From: Paracoccaceae bacterium
Lineage (GTDB): Bacteria > Pseudomonadota > Alphaproteobacteria > Rhodobacterales > Rhodobacteraceae
Direction of reading: 5' to 3'
DNA: 5,988 nt
Assembly: GCA_011523445.1 (NCBI GenBank)
Contig: WTGT01000120.1
Coordinates: 1 to 5,988 of the forward strand
Shown: one piece after another, positions 1 through 5,539 of the stretch
Position numbering within the stretch: the stretch's first letter is position 1
Layout: each line of letters opens with the position of its first letter
Notes under the pieces: generated by a model
Told to the model about the DNA's origin: nothing
The model's database searches: none
The model's input: the letters and a program-made list of their open reading frames with translations, nothing else
Translations under genes and position numbers: made by a program

Positions 1-659
1 GTAATGGGCAGGCCGCTTTGGCCTCTTTAATTTCAGGTACAACCCAGGTCAAGGAGGGAACACTGCGAATTTTTGGGGAAATTCCAGACCGTTGGTCCCC
101 TAAGGTGGCCGTTTCCAAAAGTATAGCTAGAATCCCAGAAGATCGCCTCCATACCGGTATGATCGGAGACATGAGTGTCGTTGAAAATATTATATCTGAG
201 AAATACTGGACTGACCGATTTAGCCGGCTCGGGTTTTTAACCCGCCAAGCAAGTGAAGATTTTTCACACGAAGTCATCAAGAATTACGATGTTAAATGCT
301 CCTCCATTGAAACACCTGTCAGGCTGCTTTCGGGTGGGAATATCCAAAAACTAATTTTGGGGAGAGTATTGGATGAATCACCTTCGATTATTCTTGCCAA
401 TCAGCCAACAAGAGGGCTGGATGTCGGAGCCGTTGCCTATGTACACAGTCAATTGCTTAAGGCTAGAGACAGGGGAGCGGCAATTTTACTTATCTCTGAT
501 GATTTGGAAGAAATCCTTCAGATATCCGATCGAATTTCTGTAATTTCAAACGGAAGATTATCAAAAATCACTAGAAGGGGAGAATTGGGTGTCAAGGAAC
601 TTGGAGCTTTGATGACAAGGCATGTGCCAAGTAGTGAAAGGCTGAATGATGAGGCTTGA
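1..659 (+). CDS. Nucleoside/sugar ABC importer ATPase, C-terminal half (5' partial)
   Basis: This is the energy-coupling ATPase of a BMP-type importer, acting on the cytoplasmic face of the membrane with the two permeases that follow. The reading frame is open to the left edge. Its first full codons, from base 3, read NGQAAL, which fits the degenerate Walker A (GNGQ) of the second ATPase domain in RbsA/NupO-type double-domain proteins, so roughly the first half of a protein of about 500 residues is missing. An apparent TTG start at 18 lies inside this domain and is not a real start. Visible motifs are IPEDR near base 132, the ABC signature LLSGGNIQK around 324-350, and ANQPTRGLDVGA around 396-431. 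At Walker B, the usual DE is NQ, and the H-loop reads ISDD without His. Both changes are usual for the weak second site of this family. The 3' end overlaps the next gene by 11-14 bases. The family is clear; nucleoside specificity is inferred from the permease types. Confidence 0.93.
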   Translation, partial: NGQAALASLISGTTQVKEGTLRIFGEIPDRWSPKVAVSKSIARIPEDRLHTGMIGDMSVVENIISEKYWTDRFSRLGFLTRQASEDFSHEVIKNYDVKCSSIETPVRLLSGGNIQKLILGRVLDESPSIILANQPTRGLDVGAVAYVHSQLLKARDRGAAILLISDDLEEILQISDRISVISNGRLSKITRRGELGVKELGALMTRHVPSSERLNDEA

Positions 660-1698
660 ACCAAGAACTGAAACAACATTGGTTCGAGCGGTTTTAATGC
701 CTTGTCTTGCCATTTTGGTAACCCTGATTCTGGCTGGCATTCTGGTGATGTTGGCTGATGCTTCACCCCTTCAGGCATTCAGCCTGGTTTTAAAAGGGGC
801 TGCTGGTTCCCAATTTGCTATTCTAGAAACTCTGACAAGGGCCACTCCATTGATATTTACCGGACTTTCTGTAGCCGTTGCTTTTCGAGCCAAACTTTGG
901 AACATTGGAGCTGAGGCCCAACTTTACATTGGTGCGGTTTTAACCGTCATTATTGGTACCCAAACACTTGGGTTGCCCCCGGTTATACTTATTGCTCTGA
1001 TGATGATTATTTCTATGATCGGGGGTTCGATAATGCTTTACGGCCCTGCCTTACTAAAGACAAGATTTGGGGTTGATGAAGTGGTTACAACCCTTCTTTT
1101 AAATTTTATTACCCTTCTTTTTGTATCATTGCTTCTGGAAGGTGTATTAAAGGACCCCATGGGTTTGGGATGGCCCCAAACGGAAACGGTTAACGGTGAA
1201 GCGAGGTTACCAAGGCTGGTACAGGGGAAAAGGCTCCATTTCGGTTTTGTAATCGCTCTTTTCAGTTCTATTGTTGTCTGGGTAATTATGGCTAGAACGG
1301 TACTTGGATACGAAATGCGTGCAGTTGGTCATAATATTGTTGCCGCAAGATTCGCTGGTATCTCCGTCAACAGGGTTCTCCTGAAGACAGCAGTTATTTC
1401 AGGAGGATTGGCAGCTTTGGCCGGGTTTTCGGAGGTGGCTGGAACTAAGGGTAACCTGACTTTAGATCTTTCCCCTGGCTTTGGGTATACTGGAATTGTT
1501 GTAGCCATGCTGGCTTTATTACATCCTATTGGAGTTGTGTTTTCAGCTGTTTTCATAGCTGGTGTATTTGTGGGAGCTGATGCAATGGGAAGGGCAACTG
1601 GGGTCCCCAGTTTCATAGCCGATGTAATTGTCGCGATTTCGCTGATGACCATGGTTGTTGCCATAATGTTAACCAAGTTCAGGGTAAGGTTTGCTTAA
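646..1698 (+). CDS. ABC importer permease 1, NupP/YufP-like (COG4603 type)
   Basis: This is an inner-membrane permease of the BPD_transp_2 group, one half of the channel of a nucleoside-type (BMP-dependent) ABC importer. The 350 residues are almost entirely hydrophobic helices. A long first helix spans about residues 13-36. Family landmarks follow: FRAKLWNIGAEAQ (80-92), GVDEVVTTLLLNF (142-154), the cytoplasmic coupling segment MRAVGHNIVAARFAGIS (224-240), and GFGYTGIVVAMLALLHP (278-294). A non-membrane loop at about 165-195 is rich in charged and polar residues, as in YufP relatives. The gene overlaps the ATPase stop, pointing to translational coupling. Two adjacent ATG codons occur at 646 and 649. 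The purine-rich GAAAGG at 636-641 is better spaced from 649 (7 bases), so the true start may be the second Met. The length is normal and no defects are seen. Substrate class is inferred from family, not demonstrated. Confidence 0.93.
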   Translation: MMRLEPRTETTLVRAVLMPCLAILVTLILAGILVMLADASPLQAFSLVLKGAAGSQFAILETLTRATPLIFTGLSVAVAFRAKLWNIGAEAQLYIGAVLTVIIGTQTLGLPPVILIALMMIISMIGGSIMLYGPALLKTRFGVDEVVTTLLLNFITLLFVSLLLEGVLKDPMGLGWPQTETVNGEARLPRLVQGKRLHFGFVIALFSSIVVWVIMARTVLGYEMRAVGHNIVAARFAGISVNRVLLKTAVISGGLAALAGFSEVAGTKGNLTLDLSPGFGYTGIVVAMLALLHPIGVVFSAVFIAGVFVGADAMGRATGVPSFIADVIVAISLMTMVVAIMLTKFRVRFA

Positions 1699-1701
1699 TC
1701 A

Positions 1702-2643
1702 ATGGAAGCCTTGGAAATTCTTTTATCGGCAAGTTTTTGGATTGCCACAATCAGAATCGCTTCTCCATTGATTTTTGCCACGATGGGGGAGTTGCTCTGT
1801 GAGCGGGCTGGTGTACTCAATCTGGGTATCGAGGGCATTATGACTGCCGGTGCCTTTGCTGGCTGGTACACAGTTTACGCTGGCGGGGATCTTTGGTTGG
1901 GAGTAGCGATTGCGGCCTTAACGGGAATGATGTTTGGGCTAATTCACGGTTTTTTAACTGTTCCTTTAGGCCTGTCACAACATGTAACCGGTATTGGAAC
2001 GACGTTATTGGCTACTAGTATTACCTACTTTATTTACCGGGTTCTTCTTCCTCAGGAGACATCTCCTCCCAAGATTGACCCGTTTACCCCCCTGCCGATT
2101 CCCTTTCTTTCGGAAATCCCATTAATAGGTCAGGCTCTATTTGCCCAGACCCCTCTAACTTATCTTGCCTTTATTCTGGTTGGGACAATCGCCTGGATAC
2201 TGAACAGAACCCCTGCTGGTACAGCTATTCGGGCGGTAGGAGAAAATCCAGCTGCTGTGGAATCTCAGGGAATTAGTGTAACGCTGGTTAGGATGTCTGC
2301 TGTTGCGGTCGGGTCCGCCTTAATGGCAGTAGGAGGAGCCTTCCTTACCATGTCGGCATTCAACTCATTCTTTTTTGAAATGATTAACGGACGGGGATGG
2401 GTTTGCATAGCACTTGTTGTTTTCGGGTCTTGGAAACCAGGGAAGGCCCTGCTCGGTGCAATTCTTTTTGCGGCTTTTGATGCTTATCAGGTAAGATTGC
2501 AATCGGTGGTTGGAAATGTTGTTCCTTACCAGATATTTCTTATGATGCCGTATGTACTATCCATTCTAGCATTAATTGTCATGTCCAGGCGGGCCGGATA
2601 TCCTAAGGCATTAATGATTCCCTATCTGAAAGGTGAAAGGTGA
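1702..2643 (+). CDS. ABC importer permease 2, NupQ/YufQ-like (COG1079 type)
   Basis: This is the partner permease, which forms a heterodimeric channel with the preceding gene product. It has 313 residues, a normal length. Landmarks are LCERAGVLNLGIEGIM (32-47), a motif typical of the second permease of nucleoside/simple-sugar BMP importers, then GLSQHVTGIGT (90-100), the coupling segment AIRAVGENPAAVESQGIS (175-192), and GRGWVCIALVVFGSWKPG (230-247). Hydrophobic helices run between them, and the tail ending KGER is basic and probably cytoplasmic. Only 3 bases separate it from the upstream stop. The nearest purine-rich site (TAAGG, 1685-1689) is rather far from the ATG, so reinitiation after the upstream gene is likely. 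Its TGA stop overlaps a GTG codon with a good ribosome binding site (see the next entry), so the operon once continued. Direct purine or pyrimidine transport cannot be proven from sequence. Confidence 0.93.
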   Translation: MEALEILLSASFWIATIRIASPLIFATMGELLCERAGVLNLGIEGIMTAGAFAGWYTVYAGGDLWLGVAIAALTGMMFGLIHGFLTVPLGLSQHVTGIGTTLLATSITYFIYRVLLPQETSPPKIDPFTPLPIPFLSEIPLIGQALFAQTPLTYLAFILVGTIAWILNRTPAGTAIRAVGENPAAVESQGISVTLVRMSAVAVGSALMAVGGAFLTMSAFNSFFFEMINGRGWVCIALVVFGSWKPGKALLGAILFAAFDAYQVRLQSVVGNVVPYQIFLMMPYVLSILALIVMSRRAGYPKALMIPYLKGER

Positions 2644-2675
2644 TTTTAGATCTTATTGTCAGGGGAGTTAGATAG
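2640..2675 (+). pseudogene. Candidate 5' stub of a lost amidohydrolase-like gene
   Basis: A GTG codon at 2640 overlaps the permease stop in the 4-base GTGA arrangement typical of translational coupling. It is preceded by AAAGGTG (2629-2635), whose GG lies 6 bases from the start. The frame reads MILDLIVRGVR and then hits TAG at 2673. The opening resembles the first beta strand of amidohydrolases of the dihydropyrimidinase, dihydroorotase or deaminase type, which often begin like M-DLIVRGG. BMP-type importers are often followed by a nucleobase deaminase or hydrolase, so the context fits. The rest of the gene is absent: no recognisable continuation appears in any frame before 3218. Eleven residues are too few for firm assignment, and a chance frame remains possible. 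Confidence 0.4.
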
Positions 2676-2685
2676 ATTTTACCAT

Positions 2686-2745
2686 CAGCCAATTGTAAAA
2701 TTACTTTACGGACAATTGCAAGAAAGCATCGCGGACAATTGCAAG
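2686..2745 (+). repeat. Three CAATTG-centred direct repeats at 23-base spacing
   Basis: Two identical 14-base units, cggacaattgcaag, lie at 2709-2722 and 2732-2745. A degenerate third unit at 2686-2699 matches 10 of the 14 positions. The CAATTG cores start at 2690, 2713 and 2736, an exact 23-base period, close to two helical turns. The units face the same way, although the core itself is palindromic. This could be the multiply repeated end of an IS21-family element, which typically carries several short internal repeats per end, or an array of transcription-factor sites. I found no inverted copy elsewhere in the gap, so no matching second end is visible. Confidence 0.8.
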
Positions 2746-2848
2746 TTTAGGCTCTGATTATTTGAAAATTTATTGATTGGGTAACAGCTGTTTTTTTGGA
2801 TTTTAATGACTGATTTGTACAGTCAAAACAAAATGTAGGAAAGTCAAT

Positions 2849-2908
2849 ATGAGTTTGGTAACCGACAAGGTATAGATCGAAATTCTTGATAAGAAGCCAT
2901 CCGATTGA
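2849..2908 (+). pseudogene. Possible decayed transposase (IstA-like) N-terminus
   Basis: ATG at 2849 follows a good Shine-Dalgarno, AGGAAAG at 2837-2843, 5 bases away. The frame reads MSLVTDKV, a TAG at 2873, IEILDKKPSD, then TGA at 2906. Read through the first stop, this resembles the beginning of IS21 IstA proteins, where a short start is followed by a segment like 'I-IL-KKG-SIR-IAR' and then a helix-turn-helix. The expected helix-turn-helix is not recognisable afterwards. The position about 100 bases inside the 23-base repeats matches the layout of an IS21 end. The match is short and made from memory of the family, so this is only a candidate; a fortuitous start is a real alternative. Confidence 0.2.
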
Positions 2909-2978
2909 TTTACAGCTATTAATAAATCTATATTTCATGAAGTGCACCTGAATTTTTTAGCCAATAGTTGAAGCTTAA

Positions 2979-3009
2979 CTACTCAAAGTAGAAAATATTG
3001 TAGCAATAT
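2979..3009. repeat. Two adjacent short hairpins
   Basis: CTACT and AGTAG (2979-2983, 2987-2991) form a perfect 5-base stem with a 3-base loop. Immediately after, ATATTG and CAATAT (2995-3000, 3004-3009) form a 6-base stem with a 3-base loop. Both are AT-rich and weak, and no U-tract follows the second. They could be structural remnants or chance in AT-rich DNA. Confidence 0.35.
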
Positions 3010-3171
3010 AATTCATACCCTACTGCTCAATTACAGCGAGTTAAATATCCGATTAGGCAATTATAGAATTAATTTTAGGCTGTAACCAATATCTAGCAGG
3101 TGTATTTTTGGTCGCTAATCATGGAATTACAATTCAGTAGACTTACTTGAACAGAAAATTGAATAACTTAA

Positions 3172-3180
3172 TGATACAAT
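3172..3180 (+). promoter_or_regulatory. Candidate extended -10 promoter for the sugar operon
   Basis: TGATACAAT has the TG-n-TAnAAT form of an extended -10 element (TACAAT at 3175-3180). There is no good -35 at 17 bases: TTGAAC at 3147-3152 leaves 22 bases, which is too long, consistent with an extended -10 promoter that does not rely on -35. Transcription would begin near 3187, giving a leader of about 30 bases before the kinase ATG. It is the best promoter-like string close to the operon, but in AT-rich DNA it could be chance. Confidence 0.35.
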
Positions 3181-3182
3181 CT

Positions 3183-3197
3183 TGATGATAAGCATCA
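3183..3197. promoter_or_regulatory. Small dyad overlapping the predicted transcription start
   Basis: TGATG and CATCA form perfect 5-base inverted arms around ATAAG, a 15-base site starting two bases after the candidate -10. A dyad in this position is where a LacI-, GntR- or DeoR-type sugar repressor would act. No regulator gene is in the window and there is no second copy, so this is only a candidate operator. Confidence 0.3.
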
Positions 3198-3218
3198 TTG
3201 GTTTGGATTTTGTGAATT

Positions 3219-4100
3219 ATGGCAAGGATTTTTGCATTCGGTCTCGCTGTTGTCGATTTTGTTTATCGAGTTGAAACCCTTCCCAATACTGGAGACAAAT
3301 ACTTTACAACTGATGCCTATATCATCGGTGGGGGATGTGCTGCCAATGCTGCAGTGGCCATCAGCAAATTGGGTGGTGAGGTTTCATTTGGTGGAAGGGT
3401 TGGCAGTGATGTCATAGGTGACCTAATTATCCAAGACTTGGAAAATTATGGCTTGGAACCTTCCATGATTTGCAGGGAGCCCAATTCAAGGTCTTCGTTT
3501 TCTTCGGTTGCAATAGATCCAAGTGGAGAAAGGCAGATTATTAATTTCAGGGGTGAAAACCTGATTGAAGAAACGGATTGGATCTGGGATGCACCCGATG
3601 CTGATGTATACCTGACTGATATTATCTGGCCGAAGGGAGCCCAAACAACAATGGAAGTTGCCAAAAAACGAGATAAACCAGGTATCATTGATGTCGAACC
3701 GCTACAAGATTATACCTGTCTCAAGGATGCCAGCCATGTAGCTTTTTCATACCAGGGTTTATATTCGCTTACTCAATCCCGGGACCCCGTGAATGGATTG
3801 AAAATGATCAAGGACAAATTGCCTGGTTGGCTATGTGTGACCAATGGTGAAAAGGGAGTATATTTTCTAGATGGGAACAAAGTAGAACATATACCAGGAC
3901 ACACAATTCAACCCCAGGAAACCCTGGGTGCTGGTGATGTTTGGCATGGTGCATTTGCGTTAAAATTGGCTGAGGGTGGTTCGGAAATACAAGCCATGGA
4001 ATTTGCCAATGCTACTGCTGCCCTGAAGTGTCAAACAACCAAGGGAAGAGAAAACTATCCAACTCGTCAGGAAGTAGAAACTTTTATTGGCAAAATGTAA
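3219..4100 (+). CDS. PfkB-family sugar kinase, YihV (sulfofructose kinase)-like
   Basis: This is a cytoplasmic ATP-dependent kinase of the ribokinase/PfkB fold, expected to phosphorylate the terminal hydroxyl of a ketose. The 293 residues match the family length. Seen in order: substrate Asp13, GGG at 37-39, GGRVGSD at 58-64 (PfkB signature 1), VTNGEKG at 207-213 (nucleotide contact), and ETLGAGDVWHGAF at 234-246 with catalytic Asp240 and the GAGD anion hole. The usual DTTGAGDxF is slightly altered. NATAALKC (264-271) closes the ATP site. The first 110 residues align without gaps to E. coli YihV as I remember it, sharing Lys27 and Asn109, positions I recall contacting the sulfonate of sulfofructose. 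The position of YihV Arg138 appears to be Ile136 here. The ribosome site is weak (GGA near 3205). It is the first gene of the operon with the isomerase downstream. Kinase function is confident; the substrate (sulfofructose, fructose-like or another ketose) is not. Confidence 0.9.
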   Translation: MARIFAFGLAVVDFVYRVETLPNTGDKYFTTDAYIIGGGCAANAAVAISKLGGEVSFGGRVGSDVIGDLIIQDLENYGLEPSMICREPNSRSSFSSVAIDPSGERQIINFRGENLIEETDWIWDAPDADVYLTDIIWPKGAQTTMEVAKKRDKPGIIDVEPLQDYTCLKDASHVAFSYQGLYSLTQSRDPVNGLKMIKDKLPGWLCVTNGEKGVYFLDGNKVEHIPGHTIQPQETLGAGDVWHGAFALKLAEGGSEIQAMEFANATAALKCQTTKGRENYPTRQEVETFIGKM

Positions 4101-4165
4101 TGGAAATGCGTAGTAATACGAATTCGAATTGAAATCCTATCAACGCGATACAGAAAGAAATTTAG

Positions 4166-5539
4166 TTGAAATTAGCTATTTTCCCACTTGCCCGTTCCAC
4201 CTTTGATATGGCTTTGGCAGAGCAGGTTTATTACCAAAAAATGGAAGTTCTTACGCAATTCAATCTTGAGTTGATTTATCCACAAAACATCATGCTGGAT
4301 GAAGATGATGCCGAGGAATTCATACAATATCTATCGGAAATTGAATTCGATGCCATTCTAATTCTCCAGCTTACTTTCAGGGATGCTGAAACCATCTGTA
4401 AAATCGGTTCAGAATTTGAACACCCCATAACAATATGGGCAACCAATGAACCACGTGATGGTGATCGCCTTAGACTGAATTCATTTTGTGGGTTAAATCT
4501 GGCTAGTCATGCGCTTGGACTTAGAAACAGGGATTTCAACTGGATCTATAAAAATCCCTCCACAACCACATCGGAGGACTTGATTTCTGCCTTGGACGGT
4601 ATTGATAGAAAGCGAAGAGAATTTCAACCAACCGGGTCTATCGAAAATCACACCTGGGAATATAAGAGCAAGGAAGCATTCAAGATTGGACTGCTGGGGC
4701 AACACCCACCTGGCTTTGATACGTGTAAATACAATGATCAATCTTTGGAAAATATATTCAATACCCAGATAACTCAATTTACCTTGGATGAATTGTTTAA
4801 ATCTGCTGAAACCTCTACCGATGAGGAAGTAAACCAGATTAGGGAAAGTATTTCACAAGTTGTCGGTTTGGATGAAGTAGATCAGAAAGAGTTAAAAAAA
4901 TCTCTTAAGCTGAAACTTGCCTTGGAAGACCTGCAAGAGAAACAATCTCTAGATGCCTTTGCCATAAGATGTTGGCCTGAAACCTTCACCAAATACGGTG
5001 CAGCCATTTGTGGACCGGTTTCCTTAATGGGTGAAAAGAAAGTTCCCTGTGCTTGTGAAGCCGATGTCATGGGTGCACTGTCTCAACTTTATTTACAAAA
5101 AATTACACAAGAGCCTACTTTCCTGGTTGATCTAGTGGATATGGATGTCCCGGATGATACGGGTGTGGTTTGGCACTGTGGACAGGCACCTTTTTCAATG
5201 AGAAACCCTTCCTATGATATTGAAGCAACTGTTCATACCAACAGGAAAAAGCCCCTGCTCTTTCAGTTTCCCCTCAAAAAAGGGGATATTACCTTATTCC
5301 GAATAACCCAGTCATTGGGCAGTTTGAGGGTAGTTCGAATTAATGGAGAGGTTCTTGACAAACCCATGGCCTATACCGGAACTTCAGGAGTGATCAAATT
5401 TGATAAGGGTGTTGAAAAGGTACTGGAGGGTTTGATCGAAGAACGGATTGAACATCATCTGGTATTGGCATATGGCAAACATGACAGGGAAATAAGCAAG
5501 TTTGCTTCTGAATTTGGGCTATCGGTTTTGGAGCTGTAA
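4166..5539 (+). CDS. L-fucose/L-arabinose isomerase-like protein (COG2407 type)
   Basis: This is a probable cytoplasmic metal-dependent aldose-ketose isomerase of 457 residues. The start is TTG: an in-frame TAG lies immediately before it (4163-4165), the next in-frame ATG would be residue 15, and the N-terminus MKLAIFPLARSTFD is a typical first strand of the family, so TTG at 4166 is well supported. A purine-rich GAAAGAAA (4153-4160) is the only ribosome-site candidate. Landmarks are ATNEPRDGDRLRLNSFCG (92-109), GLLGQHPPGFDT (175-186), AFAIRCWPETF (264-274), PCACEADVMGAL (294-305), and VVWHCGQAPFSMRN (334-347), followed by a beta-rich C-terminal domain with HHLVLAYGKH (430-439). Glu298 and Asp322 have the same 24-residue separation as the E. 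coli FucI metal ligands Glu337 and Asp361, and His430 or His431 may be the third. The protein is shorter than FucI. It lies 65 bases after the kinase and overlaps the next gene by one base. The substrate is unknown. Confidence 0.85.
   Translation: MKLAIFPLARSTFDMALAEQVYYQKMEVLTQFNLELIYPQNIMLDEDDAEEFIQYLSEIEFDAILILQLTFRDAETICKIGSEFEHPITIWATNEPRDGDRLRLNSFCGLNLASHALGLRNRDFNWIYKNPSTTTSEDLISALDGIDRKRREFQPTGSIENHTWEYKSKEAFKIGLLGQHPPGFDTCKYNDQSLENIFNTQITQFTLDELFKSAETSTDEEVNQIRESISQVVGLDEVDQKELKKSLKLKLALEDLQEKQSLDAFAIRCWPETFTKYGAAICGPVSLMGEKKVPCACEADVMGALSQLYLQKITQEPTFLVDLVDMDVPDDTGVVWHCGQAPFSMRNPSYDIEATVHTNRKKPLLFQFPLKKGDITLFRITQSLGSLRVVRINGEVLDKPMAYTGTSGVIKFDKGVEKVLEGLIEERIEHHLVLAYGKHDREISKFASEFGLSVLEL
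5530..5533 (+). promoter_or_regulatory. Ribosome binding site for the oxidoreductase
   Basis: GGAG ends 5 bases before the ATG at 5539 and lies inside the last codons of the isomerase gene. It fixes the oxidoreductase start at the TAATG overlap. Confidence 0.7.

Larger units (their letters stand above)
2676..3170. other. AT-rich gene-free gap between the two operons
   Basis: No intact gene is supported here. Base composition is clearly AT-richer than in the flanking genes, and stops are frequent in all frames. A 66-codon minus-strand frame at 2747-2947 has no recognisable domain and no clear ribosome site. The left part holds the 23-base repeats and a possible transposase remnant. A weak dyad lies at the very start (ATTTTAC at 2676-2682 pairing with GTAAAAT at 2695-2701, 12-base loop), but it has no GC-rich stem and is not a convincing terminator. 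Two small hairpins occur at 2979-3009. The rest, about 3010-3140, shows nothing I can name. Confidence 0.6.

Noticed and set aside
1329..1676. 115-codon minus-strand frame inside permease 1
   Set aside because: It is a shadow of the strongly supported permease on the + strand. Its Thr/Ala/Pro-rich translation has no family resemblance.
2676..2701. Stem of ATTTTAC and GTAAAAT as a terminator of the importer operon
   Set aside because: Seven weak pairs around a 12-base loop, with no GC-rich stem and no U-run afterwards. It also overlaps the repeat array.
2747..2947. 66-codon open frame on the minus strand in the gap
   Set aside because: No recognisable domain, no clear ribosome site and composition typical of AT-rich non-coding DNA. 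It also lies antisense to the possible transposase relic.
4121..4130. AATTCGAATT perfect palindrome between kinase and isomerase
   Set aside because: A single 10-base AT-rich palindrome in a short spacer with no partner site and no U-tract. Not enough for an operator or terminator.
4100..4132. Ten-codon frame (MEMRSNTNSN) overlapping the kinase stop
   Set aside because: It has a TAATG overlap like real operon genes, but it is too short, ends before the isomerase and has no sign of selection. Most likely chance.
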